From an uncultured Oligoflexales bacterium (lineage in GTDB: Bacteria; Bdellovibrionota_B; Oligoflexia; Oligoflexales; JAPPIL01), in contig OY282434.1 in the NCBI GenBank assembly GCA_958296095.1, positions 496,001-560,000 on the forward strand: a stretch of DNA of 64,000 nt. Direction: 5' to 3'. Below, piece after piece: positions 27,566 to 36,338 of this stretch (position 1 is the stretch's first letter; the number at the start of each line of letters is the position of its first letter). Both the position numbers and the translations under genes were made by a program. The notes under the pieces are model-generated. The model made no database searches. It saw only the letters and a program-made list of their open reading frames with translations, and was not told the DNA's origin.

Positions 27566-29293
27566 ATGAAGTTTTCGCGGCGTGATTTTATAAGCCATCT
27601 GCGTAATATTCTGGGCACGGCCAGTGTTTATCCGTTTATCCCGCACCGGCAATTACTGGCGCAAGATAACCCAGAGCACTATTTTATTTTTGTGGAATTG
27701 AAAGGTGGAGTACATCATACACTTATCGCAGATTTTCCAGATATAGGTGCAATCAATGCCCTAGCTAAAAAACATCCGAACGCGGTGATGCGCTTTCCTC
27801 TACGTGCTGATGATATGGGATTTTTTGGTAATAAAGAAAATTATGCTAATGGCGCGCTGCGCGGAGATCTTAAAAAATTTATCGATCTACTAAAAATTGG
27901 TCTGAAATCAGGAGGAGAGACAGTCGATCCGCATAAGATTATGCGTAATCCGGCCGCACATCGCCAGAACGGTTATTTCTGCGCGTTGCCGACGACAGAT
28001 GGTGTCGGACAGATCTATATGAACGAGGGGAAGAAACGTCTCGGTCCTGCAGGTCTGTCATTACAAGAACATCGCAACTATTTGAGCGTCTTGCGCGGGG
28101 TTTATATGCTCGGTAATTTTCATGGTATTGCCAACAGAGAAATCTTTAGCGGTAGTTCCGACGGTAGCGGGCCGCACGTAGCAGGAGTGTTAGCGAAGTT
28201 ACTCGTCGAAGATAAAAAGCTCGCCAGCCGACCGTTGGATAATATCGTGATCGATGGGGCAACCTATAGCTTTGGCTCAGAAGCTGGAAATATCAAAGCC
28301 CCGATCAAGTTATCTCTCGACGCACTTGCTAAAGTTGCTGGGGAAGCGAGCACAGGCGGTCTCAGTCTCGATCCGGCTAAGATACTGGCGGTTGCTTTGC
28401 AAGAAAAATATCGGGCCAAGCATTCTGCTGAACTAACGGCAATCATCGATAAATATATTCAAGCATTTGCCGATACTAAAGAGATAAAACGCAAGGTAGG
28501 GAACGCGATTCCAGGGGATAAAAACGGCTTCGCTAAGCAGTTGCATACCTGTTTGAATCTTTTTGCCAGCGGCCTCAGTCGGGTAGCAACGGTATGTGTT
28601 GGCGACAATGCGAATTTTGGCAGATTTGATTCACATAGCGCACTTTATCATAGTGTTTCTTACGAAGGAAAATATTCAGAAGAATCGTATTACACAAAAA
28701 TAAAAGATGACATGCAGGGGTTGGCGACATTTATTTCTGATTTGAGTGTCCATGCCTTGGCAAGCCAGGTAACGGTAGTTATCAGTTCTGAATTTGGCAG
28801 ATCAAACAATTTTGCCGGTAATCTGGATAGTGATGCGGATGGCTTGGGGATGTTTGGTAATGATCACTATTACTTCAACAATAATTATATCTTATTTGGC
28901 AAGAATGTCGCGCGTGGACAGTGGCTTGGCGAAAGCGATCCGATTACCCGTTACCCGCAAGTCTGTGATTTTGCCAAGCTAGCCAATGATTACAACAATG
29001 CCTTTACCAGCCCTATTTCAGTGAGCAATGTCGAGAACGACAAACCAAAATATGGCGAGAAGATCGTTCTTCGTGATGGTTTTAGCGGTGGGGCGTTACG
29101 GTTATCCGACGATCGATCTTTCTTGGATACTGGTGTTGTCCATCGCACTAGCAACCCGAACCACCGGGCTATTATGGCTAAAGATGTGGTGCGCACCATC
29201 ATGAAGATTGCAGGTCTAGATAATAAATTTTGGGAATATTATCCTGGTGATGCTTACCGCGAAGCAAAGATCATCGAGAATCTCCTCGCCTAA
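27566..29293 (+). CDS. Tat-exported DUF1501-family protein
   Basis: A 575-residue protein starting 5 bp after the previous stop. The N-terminus MKFSRRDFISHLRNILG is an exact twin-arginine signal (SRRDFI) followed by a hydrophobic segment and cleavage near LLAQ. Sequence of the DUF1501 type follows: FVELKGGVHHT near the start of the mature protein, and VTVVISSEFGRSNNF with GMFGNDHYYFNNNYILFG near the C-terminus, which in this alkaline-phosphatase-like superfamily hold metal ligands. The Tat route implies folding or cofactor loading in the cytoplasm. DUF1501 proteins are regularly encoded with c-type cytochromes; the reaction is not established. Confidence 0.8.
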   Translation: MKFSRRDFISHLRNILGTASVYPFIPHRQLLAQDNPEHYFIFVELKGGVHHTLIADFPDIGAINALAKKHPNAVMRFPLRADDMGFFGNKENYANGALRGDLKKFIDLLKIGLKSGGETVDPHKIMRNPAAHRQNGYFCALPTTDGVGQIYMNEGKKRLGPAGLSLQEHRNYLSVLRGVYMLGNFHGIANREIFSGSSDGSGPHVAGVLAKLLVEDKKLASRPLDNIVIDGATYSFGSEAGNIKAPIKLSLDALAKVAGEASTGGLSLDPAKILAVALQEKYRAKHSAELTAIIDKYIQAFADTKEIKRKVGNAIPGDKNGFAKQLHTCLNLFASGLSRVATVCVGDNANFGRFDSHSALYHSVSYEGKYSEESYYTKIKDDMQGLATFISDLSVHALASQVTVVISSEFGRSNNFAGNLDSDADGLGMFGNDHYYFNNNYILFGKNVARGQWLGESDPITRYPQVCDFAKLANDYNNAFTSPISVSNVENDKPKYGEKIVLRDGFSGGALRLSDDRSFLDTGVVHRTSNPNHRAIMAKDVVRTIMKIAGLDNKFWEYYPGDAYREAKIIENLLA

Positions 29294-29309
29294 CAGGAAA
29301 TTATCACCA

Positions 29310-30235
29310 AATCAAGTTAGCCCGTACCCCCGTTGTCTTGGCACAAGTCTCCGTTATCTTGGCGAGGCGCAGAAGAGAGGGCACGCAGAGTGAGCACAGG
29401 CCCTACTTAGCCCCAGCCTCCGTTGTCTTGACACGGGGCAGCGGAGCTAGCCAATGCTTAGCGCAAGTCCCAGTTATCTTGGCACGGGGCAGACCTGCCG
29501 AGAAACTTGGGGGCAAGGACACCACTTAGCACAAGCCTCCGTTATCTTGGCACGGGGCAGACCTACCGAGAAACCCGACCTCAACAGGTATAGGCACATG
29601 CCCTGTGCAAAAAAATAAACTAACGGCAATACGGCAATATTTGTGGTCGGGTTTTCGCACGGTCTCCCCGTGCCCTTCATGGAGCTCTTGGTGGGCAAAC
29701 CTCAGCTCAACATCCGAGAGGTCTGAGGGCAAGCAAAGGGGCTTGGGGGCAAGCAGAGAGGGCGCGCAGAGTGGCCTGAGAACATGCAGCGAGCTAGGAA
29801 GCGAGCGATACAAAAAAGCCGCGTAGCGCGTAGCGCGCCACGGCGTAGCGCAGCGAACGGTCTTGCCGCGCCCTTCATGGAGCTCTCGGTAGGCAAGAGG
29901 TGGTGGCAACCGCCGAGAGGCAAAGACCTTCCTTAGCCCGTATCTCCGTTATCTTGGCAGAGCGCAGCCCTACCGAGAAACTCTCCTTGAGTTAGGTGCA
30001 AGCACATGCCCTGTGCAAAAAATAGTCTGGTTGCAGTGTTGGCAATATTTATGGTCGAGTTTTCGTACGGCCTCGCTCTGCCGTTCATAAAGCCCTCGGT
30101 AGGCAAGAGGTGTGGGCAACCGCCGAGAGGTCTGAGGGCAGGCAGAGAGGGCGCGCAGAGTGGCCTGAGAACATGCAGCGAGCTAGGAAGCGAGCGATAC
30201 AAAAAGCCGCGTAGCATTGCGTGCGGAACGCGGCC
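29310..30235. repeat. Repeat island D
   Basis: Gamma units come first, in tandem (about 29318-29560, CTCCGTTATCTTGGC cores). Then an inverted beta element (29571-29697), alpha (about 29785-29855), a half beta arm (29860-29895), gamma, a second inverted beta element (29970-30103) and alpha (30175-30220). In the beta at 29571 both arms carry the CCC/GGG variant, so pairing is kept. Frames of up to 127 codons on either strand are repeat readings, not genes. Confidence 0.75.
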
Positions 30236-30370
30236 AAAAAATTCAGCCAAGATATTGGCTAGTTACAAAAAAACACGGACAAAATCACAAGCGAAGTTAA
30301 AGCAAAAAAAAACGGTCGATACGTAGTCAAAGTGAGATGGACTTGGTAATATTTTTTGGAGGTGATTGTT
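30236..30370 (+). promoter_or_regulatory. Conserved leader of lipoprotein genes, copy 2
   Basis: The order TTGGCTAG, GTTACAAAAAAAC, GACAAAATCACAAGCGAAG, TTAAAGCAAAAAAAA, CGGTCGATACGTAGTC matches the minus-strand leader before 24277. It ends in a strong GGAGGTGA ribosome site, also shared. The leader begins right where the repeat island stops. Confidence 0.65.
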
Positions 30371-31051
30371 ATGAGAGCACTGTTACTACTATCACTAATG
30401 CTAGGTTGCTTGCAGATTGGGCCAACCGCGCAGGAGAAGGGTTCTGAAAAAAAGAATGACGAGTTTCTATCTAATCTTATAGGTGGGCACGCGGGATCAC
30501 AAGAAGAATTCGATCGGAAGTATTTTAATGGAGCTATGACGGTGGGGATTAATTGGCGGGGTAATATACATAGGTACTACTACAAGCATGGCAAGTGCTA
30601 TCTGCGTGTTTATGTAGATGATGGCGCCAGCAAATATCTGCATGACCACAAAAACTTTATCCAGAAGAGTGCGGATGGTAGGATGGTCATCGGCGGCGCA
30701 AAACACAAAATCTACCCTAAATGTGTCGACAGCCCCTTGAGTGCAGGAAGAAAGCAGATCATTAAGTTCTTCAGCGATGATAGCAGCAAGCCTCTATTTG
30801 ATGAACCACAATGGCAACTTCCTCCAGATGGATTTGAATTCAGCCGGCTATACCTCTCTGGCAAAGGAGTCGAGCTGACCATCCTTATGGCACTTGTTTA
30901 TTATGATGAGACCCCCGAATCTCTAGATGACGAAGAAGAGAGACCAACAGGCGGAGAGAGCTGCCGACTCACTGCCGATGCAGGTGGAAATATTAAAGAC
31001 CTTAAGTGTGAAAGCTTAAGATCAGTGCCCCGCGTGTTTTTGGATTTTTGA
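30371..31051 (+). CDS. Lipoprotein of a local paralogue family (member 3, divergent)
   Basis: A 226-residue lipoprotein with GGAGGTGA five bases before the ATG at 30371 and lipobox LMLGC in MRALLLLSLMLGCLQIG. It carries KCYLRVYVDDGASKYLHDHK, which lines up with KCEIPVTITASGARLMKERG in the lipoprotein at 23261 (K-C-x-I/L-x-V-x-I/V-x3-G-A). Together with the shared leader this points to one family, though the rest is divergent. The tail is acidic and has one last C-x10-C-type pair. Function unknown. A repeat island begins about 20 bp after the stop. Confidence 0.65.
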   Translation: MRALLLLSLMLGCLQIGPTAQEKGSEKKNDEFLSNLIGGHAGSQEEFDRKYFNGAMTVGINWRGNIHRYYYKHGKCYLRVYVDDGASKYLHDHKNFIQKSADGRMVIGGAKHKIYPKCVDSPLSAGRKQIIKFFSDDSSKPLFDEPQWQLPPDGFEFSRLYLSGKGVELTILMALVYYDETPESLDDEEERPTGGESCRLTADAGGNIKDLKCESLRSVPRVFLDF

Positions 31052-31074
31052 AAACGTGGTGCAGCAAAGAGCTA

Positions 31075-31600
31075 GCCACCTTAGCCCGTACCTCCGTTAT
31101 CTTTGGCGCGTGCCCCCGTTGTCTTGGCACGTGCCACTGTTGTCTTGGTACGTGCCACTGTTGTCTTGACACAAATCTCCGTTATCTTGGCACGGCACAA
31201 GTCTCCGTTATCTTGGCGCGGCTCACCTATTAGCCCGTACCTCCGTTATCTTGGCGAGGCACAGCCCTGCCGAGAAACTCGACCTGAGCATGTATAAGCA
31301 CATGCTTTATCTAAAAGCATAATCTGACAACAATACGGCAATATTTGTGGTCGGGTTTTCGCACGGTCTCCCCGTGCCCTTCATGTGGTTCTCGGTGGGC
31401 AAGCCTGAACGCAAGAGCGAGGGGTCTGAGAACAAGCAGCGAGCTAGCAAGCGAGCGTTACAAAGAGCAGCGTAGCGAGCGAAGCGAGCTAGCAAGCGAG
31501 CGATACAGAAAGCAGCGTAGCGAGCGAAGCGAGCTAGAAAGCGAGCGTTATAAAGAGCGGCGTAGCGTAGCGCAGCGCAGCACGAGCATACACAGCATGG
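31075..31600. repeat. Repeat island E with tandem gamma units
   Basis: Gamma cores are arrayed at 31083-31255; the middle ones have a 21-bp period (TGTTGTCTTGGCACGTGCCAC type). An inverted beta element follows (31267-31399), then alpha units to about 31600, with AGCGTAGCGAGCGAAGCGAGC twice. The minus-strand gene from 32888 ends inside this island. Confidence 0.75.
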
Positions 31601-32888
31601 TTAGCAAAGGGTGTTTGCAGAGTAGCACGAAGGCTAGTGGCACGAGTAGCAAGATGCGAGTCAAGACCTGTAGGAGCTGGTTGTCAGCAATCATGGCGGC
31701 AACAGGCGGGGATTGACGGTAGTAGAAGGCGGTGAAGGCTCGTCCCCAGTCGTTGCTAAGGAGAAAATTGTCACGCCACCAGCGTAGTTCGGCGACGGCA
31801 CGTGACGATCCCGACGCGGCAGTGGCGATGAAGCAGCGCAAGTCCTCACGTTTAGCGTTATCTGCACCGCTGAGCTCCAGTAGTGTTTTGTTTTCCACCG
31901 GCATGGCAGTGAGACACTGGCTGCGTTTTATCCCGTCGGGGTGGTACTGCAAGATGACCCTGTAGGTGACACCTGGCTGCAAATCGTTGATGATGCCAGT
32001 GCCGCCTTGCAGAAATTTTGATTTTTGTAGGGTGTCGATGGCTTTGATTTTATCGAGATCAAAGTAGATGTCTTCTGTATTACCGCAATCTAGGCTGCAG
32101 TCGGGCATGAGCTGGCACGTGCCGGAGCTGAGGGGCACGTCCCCCCCTTCGGCGGCAGGGCGAAAGATCATCGCGGCATCAGTCATATCGGTTGCCGTAT
32201 CGCTCGCCGTGGCAACGATGGCCAGCACTCCCGCAGGCGGAAACTCGCCTTGAGCATTGCTGTAGTCCACCGTCTCTGGCACGTTCCAGTCGATGTGCAG
32301 GCGATGGTGGCGAGGGGTAAGCTTGACCTGTTGCGGGGCTTCGGCGGGCACACCGTCGAGGCGTGGAAAGTCTTGCACCTGCTCGAGCAGTGCCTTGCCG
32401 TATTCCTCGCCTTCCCAGTGATGATAGGAGACGGCGAGTTGCAGTGCGGGAGGTGTGCCTTGCAGCAGATCGCTGAGTTGGTGGCCTGAGCGTGCCTTGA
32501 GCACAAAACGCCAGACGACCGTGAGGTTGCCACTGTCGTTGCTGCGCTTCTCTCGCGTCACGGCCTTGTACCAGAAGTGCGGATGGTAGTCCGCGTTGTC
32601 TGGCAACTCAGCCGCGTTGTGCAGGGGTAAGTCGGCATCTTCGCTGTCAGGCAAGCTTAAATATAGCCGCTGCCACTCGTCTTCCTCTCCGTCGCGTTTG
32701 TCGTAGTCGTGAGGCAACACGTCGTCGATGGTCACCGTGACAGGCAGGTGGTCGAACGCGGCGTGGCGCGGCAAGGTGGTTTTCTCTACCTCGATGGCCA
32801 ACTCGGCCCGTCCCGTAGTCGCACTGGCAACGAGTAGCACGGCAAGATAGAGTCTAAGATACACGGGCGATCTCAAGCTCAAGTCCAT
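31548..32888 (-). CDS. Exported protein with C-terminal CFIATAA motif domain
   Basis: A 446-residue protein. The start MDLSLRSPVYLRLYLAVLLV at 32888 lies inside the end of the MBL-fold gene (35-bp overlap) and gives a normal signal peptide cleaved near GRAE. The middle contains beta-rich, fibronectin-like stretches (VKLTPRHHRLHIDWNVPE). The C-terminal domain has CFIATAASGSS, then ELRWWRDNFLLSNDWGRAFTAFYYRQSPPVA, then a hydrophobic segment. This CFIATAA-type domain is a recurrent C-terminal module of surface proteins in delta-type proteobacteria and probably anchors or sorts them. The last residues (LRCATLRRSL) and the stop come from an alpha repeat, so the end may be altered. Confidence 0.75.
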   Translation of the reverse strand: MDLSLRSPVYLRLYLAVLLVASATTGRAELAIEVEKTTLPRHAAFDHLPVTVTIDDVLPHDYDKRDGEEDEWQRLYLSLPDSEDADLPLHNAAELPDNADYHPHFWYKAVTREKRSNDSGNLTVVWRFVLKARSGHQLSDLLQGTPPALQLAVSYHHWEGEEYGKALLEQVQDFPRLDGVPAEAPQQVKLTPRHHRLHIDWNVPETVDYSNAQGEFPPAGVLAIVATASDTATDMTDAAMIFRPAAEGGDVPLSSGTCQLMPDCSLDCGNTEDIYFDLDKIKAIDTLQKSKFLQGGTGIINDLQPGVTYRVILQYHPDGIKRSQCLTAMPVENKTLLELSGADNAKREDLRCFIATAASGSSRAVAELRWWRDNFLLSNDWGRAFTAFYYRQSPPVAAMIADNQLLQVLTRILLLVPLAFVLLCKHPLLTMLCMLVLRCATLRRSL

Positions 32889-33831
32889 CGTAGCCAGAAA
32901 TAATGCGCGGCCCGCCTGCCTGCACCTGCTCCCAGCGTTGACGATGGCGGGGGTAGGTTGCAGCCGCATATTGATGTGCACGGGCAAGCTTATCTCGCAA
33001 ACGCTGATCGTCGGCGGCGGGGTTGTGATGCACCATAACTATAGTCTTGATCATCTCCTGAAAAGCCAGGTCGATACCGAGTGTGGGGCTGGAGTGCCCC
33101 CAATCGTATTTTTCTGCCATCTCGTTTGAGTCATACTGGCTGTCAAACAGCAGTGCGTCGAGGGCTTGGTAGAGCTTGCGGTCTGCTCCTAGCTCGTCGG
33201 CAGTGCGGCGTTTGAGCTCGTTGTCGACGGCAATGCCGACCGCGGCAGTCGGGCTATCAAAACGGTAGCCATAAGATCCGCCAGGATGGTCGAGCAGAAA
33301 CGGGGTTACGGTCAGGTCGTTAAATCTGTGCGGCTGGTGCAGACGCAGCTGGTGGAAGTTGACCGCTGCGCTGAGTTCTTCCCAACGCACGGGGAAGTTA
33401 ACACCGTTGAACTTGATGCGCAGATAGTCGGGAGCATGGTCATGTACGTGATAGATGTTGATTTCGCACCCCCTATCATATACCTGCGGGAAAAATGGCA
33501 GGCCGAGGATGTGATCCCAGTGCAGATGACTGAGTAAGAAGGTGAAGCTTCTATTGCCTGCTGCTCGCTGCTCCTCGGCAAAGGCAACCAGACCTGTGCC
33601 AAGGTCGACGATATAACTGTCGCCGCGGTGACGTATCTCGGTGCAGGTGGTGTTCCCCCCGCAGGTCAACGGTACACAGCCGTCGTCGGCTATGAACGTC
33701 TGCAACTCGCCAATCTCTTTGATGCCACGTTCCAACGCGAGCTGCAGCAGGTGCTGAAGTGCGTCCTTGAAACCCTGATGCGTCAACGCACGTGGCAGCG
33801 AGCCACGCGTTCCCCACAACTTGATGTGCAT
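32854..33831 (-). CDS. MBL-fold metal-dependent hydrolase
   Basis: A 325-residue cytoplasmic protein; the ATG at 33831 has CAGGAA upstream and the protein begins directly with the fold (MHIKLWGTRGSLP). TRGSLP and TCGGNTTC mark the PF12706-like branch. The metal site is SHLHWDHILGLPF (H-x-H-x-D-H), with later ligands in FLLDHPGGSYGYR and LLFDSQYD and in MVHHNP. Relatives include cyclic-nucleotide phosphodiesterase-like and RNase Z-like enzymes that hydrolyse phosphodiesters; the substrate is not evident. It leads a two-gene unit with the CFIATAA gene. Confidence 0.85.
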   Translation of the reverse strand: MHIKLWGTRGSLPRALTHQGFKDALQHLLQLALERGIKEIGELQTFIADDGCVPLTCGGNTTCTEIRHRGDSYIVDLGTGLVAFAEEQRAAGNRSFTFLLSHLHWDHILGLPFFPQVYDRGCEINIYHVHDHAPDYLRIKFNGVNFPVRWEELSAAVNFHQLRLHQPHRFNDLTVTPFLLDHPGGSYGYRFDSPTAAVGIAVDNELKRRTADELGADRKLYQALDALLFDSQYDSNEMAEKYDWGHSSPTLGIDLAFQEMIKTIVMVHHNPAADDQRLRDKLARAHQYAAATYPRHRQRWEQVQAGGPRIISGYDGLELEIARVS

Positions 33832-34004
33832 GCGTATTCCTGCTTGCCAAACACAGCCTCTCAACAATGGTCACAAATTTACCAGGTTATGTCTACAGTT
33901 CATTTGTTGCCACCAGGGCGTGGTAACAAAGGCGATGCATCACGGTAAGGTCGTGACACATCGCCGCGGCAGTTGCCCAAGGGAGGGTGGGCAACTCCTA
34001 TGCT

Positions 34005-35171
34005 TTACGGTCTATTCCTGCGCAGTGAGTTGAGCAGGGTGCTTTGGAAGTTGCGAGCGAAGTTTTGGTCAATACCGTTTTCGCCAGCAACACGTTCCAT
34101 ATAAACCACAGAGATGAACTTTGCATAGCTGCCACAGCTGCCTGCACTGCAGCCAACCGTGTGGTGATTATCGTTGATGCGAGTCACTGCTGTGAAGCCA
34201 CCGACTTGAAAAAAACCACCAGACAAGCCGCCGAGTTTTACTGTGCAGACATAGGTGTCACGTACAGTTAGTTCATCCGCTAACCAGAAGCCCTGTGCCA
34301 TGGGCACACCATGAAAACGGCTGATAGGCTTGATGGCACGTGAAGGATGACACAGATCGTCGAATCTGTTTCTGATCATCTCTTCCTCTTTGGGGCCGTA
34401 AGTTTGCACTAACAAGCGTGATTGTGGTCTACCGCCAACCTGCATGCCGCTGAAGTGATTGTCAGAAGCTACCTCAATGTGATTGCGAGCATAGTTGCTG
34501 CTGAACATATTGAAGAAAGAGCCTACGTCGATAAAAGAACGACAGTAGTTGTAGACCCTACCGCTCGGATTTTTCAGCGCGACGACGCTTTGTGAGAAAG
34601 TGCTGCAACCGTTACCACCAAGTGCTTGTAGCGGGTAGCTGCCAAGATAGTTGTAGTCTTGTCCTTGTTGCAGACGCACAAGCTCAATGCCAGCACCTTG
34701 ATAGTTGTTGTTGCTAGCATACTGCGTGATATGCATGCCTTCGGGTACCTGAAACTCGTAGGCAACACCGATTTGAAACACAGGTGGCTGCACTAAGCCT
34801 GACACGCTAGTGCCTGTATCCGTGCCATGCACATACCTGAATGGTACTGGTGTCACATCGACACGATTGTCAGCCGTGATTGCTCGCACTTGCAATTCCA
34901 ACTGCTCACCAACACTCATTGGAATTCGCAACGGATTACCCGCGCAAGCACTCCAGATTTGTTCATCGCGTGCGTTGCTGCCACCAGTCAGCTTGATCCG
35001 ACATTGGAAGCTTGCTCCCTCAACGTTAGAATCATAGCCTATCTCTAGTTGGCCTAGCTCAGGACGAAACTGCTGGTGCGTGATGCGAGTTTCGATTTCC
35101 ATGTCCTCGCCTGCTTCAGGGTTAGGGCAACCCCACATAAATAGCAACGCCGTTAACAACAAAAATTTCAT
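34005..35171 (-). CDS. Hypothetical lipoprotein
   Basis: A 388-residue lipoprotein with GGAGTATGTC before the ATG and lipobox LFMWGC in MKFLLLTALLFMWGCPN. An N-terminal beta-sandwich-like region (LEIGYDSNVEGASFQCRIKL; LELQVRAI) resembles repeats of the type used to parse 'reference versus observed' ligand domains, then a glycine/asparagine-rich C-terminal half with several cysteines (NGCSTFSQ, YNYCRSF, TVGCSAGSCGS). No catalytic motif is seen. It stands alone between the MBL gene and the IS3-type remnant. Confidence 0.65.
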   Translation of the reverse strand: MKFLLLTALLFMWGCPNPEAGEDMEIETRITHQQFRPELGQLEIGYDSNVEGASFQCRIKLTGGSNARDEQIWSACAGNPLRIPMSVGEQLELQVRAITADNRVDVTPVPFRYVHGTDTGTSVSGLVQPPVFQIGVAYEFQVPEGMHITQYASNNNYQGAGIELVRLQQGQDYNYLGSYPLQALGGNGCSTFSQSVVALKNPSGRVYNYCRSFIDVGSFFNMFSSNYARNHIEVASDNHFSGMQVGGRPQSRLLVQTYGPKEEEMIRNRFDDLCHPSRAIKPISRFHGVPMAQGFWLADELTVRDTYVCTVKLGGLSGGFFQVGGFTAVTRINDNHHTVGCSAGSCGSYAKFISVVYMERVAGENGIDQNFARNFQSTLLNSLRRNRP

Positions 35172-35294
35172 GACATACTCCTTACTAATAATACTAAAAA
35201 CATTGTTAATTCAGTCTGTCCTCTATTTGTAAATGATTAGAGAGCAGAAATCAACCTATTTTTAATAAAACATTGATAATACAGGGTAGTTTTT

Positions 35295-36323
35295 ATGCAG
35301 AAGTGGGTGACCCTAGGGCCGACACTGACCGGCACGCCGCCTGTTGAGGTAGGAAAAAGCGTTTCCATCGTGGCTCGCAGGTATGGTATCGATCCTGCGG
35401 GGTTCTACTACTGGCGTAAACAGGTTGAGGAGAGATCACGGGTGGCAGTTCAATCTAGAGGTAGTGTCGTTCCCGCTACCAAGTATCGGGCACTTAAGAA
35501 GCGGGCCGAAAAGCTGCAGCGCCTTCTCGTTCGGAGGGCTGAAAAGTATGCGAAGCTTGAGCATAAGCATGCGCGGATCAAGATGGATTGCGACATGCTT
35601 AGAGATGCCGTTCGTACTTATGGTAAAAAAACTGATATCGCAGTCAAAATTGCAGGAGTTAGAAAGCGGGAGAGTGGCCTGAGGACAAAGAGCGAGCTAG
35701 GAAGCGGCAAGGAGCTAGAAAGCGGCAAGAAGTCAGCGAAGCTAGCAAGCGGCAAGAAGTCAGCGAAGCCAGCGAAGTCAGCGAAGTCGGCGGAGCTAGA
35801 AAGCGGCAAGGAGCTAGAAAGCGGCAAAGAGTCAGCGAAGCCAGCGAAGTCAGCGAAGTCGGCGGAGCTAGAAAGCGGCAAGGAGCTAGAAAGCGGCAAA
35901 GAGTCAGCGAAGCCAGCGAAGTCAGCGAAGTCAGCGAAGCTAGCAAGCGGCAAGGAGCTAGAAAGCGGCAAAGAGCCGCGCCACGGAGCTAGGAAGCGGC
36001 AAGAAGTCAGCGGAGCTAGGAAATATCCTATAGCCCGTATTGCTAGAGCTTTTAAGATATCGAGACCGAATCTCCATCGGCGACTGAAGGGTGGTGGTAG
36101 TGCACCGAGGCGACCGAGGCCTAAGAAGGCTGACGAAGCCTTGGTTCTGCAAAAAATCTACGATGTTGTTTTGGATCATGCTACGTACGGTTACCGACGA
36201 GTAACAGCCTTGCTCAGGCATGTATCACCCAATAAAATCAACCACAAACGAGTCTATCGGCTAATGAAGGAGAACAACCTCCTGCTGGACAAGCCGCGTC
36301 GCAATTCCAACAGGGCACGCTAA
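35295..36323 (+). pseudogene. IS3-type transposase remnant with repeats inserted in frame
   Basis: One open frame of 342 codons. Residues 1-125 look like an IS3 OrfA: helix-turn-helix (SIVARRYGIDPAGFYYWRKQ) and a heptad region (KYRALKKRAEKLQRLL). Residues 240-342 look like the OrfB start: second helix-turn-helix (IARAFKISRPNLHRRL) and the HTH_21 signature (HATYGYRRVTALLRH; NHKRVYRLMKENNLL). The DDE catalytic domain is missing, so it cannot transpose by itself. Between the halves, about 115 residues of lysine/serine/glutamate repeat (ELESGKESAKPAKSAKSA) come from alpha-derived units. Despite this the frame is open throughout, so a protein may be made. Confidence 0.7.
35676..36020 (+). repeat. 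Alpha-derived repeat block inside the IS3-type reading frame
   Basis: About 345 bp beginning GTGGCCTGAGGACAAAGAGC, the same lead-in that precedes alpha units in the islands, and continuing as variants of GAGCTAGAAAGCGGCAAGGA and AGTCAGCGAAGCCAGCGAAG. A 69-bp higher-order unit (ESGKELESGKESAKPAKSAKSAE-like) recurs. Every unit is a multiple of three bases. Confidence 0.75.
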
Positions 36324-36338
36324 GCGGAGGGAGATTAA

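Noticed and set aside
31083-31255. CRISPR-like array of gamma units
   Set aside because: Spacing is too short, 'spacers' are themselves repeat variants and no cas gene is near.
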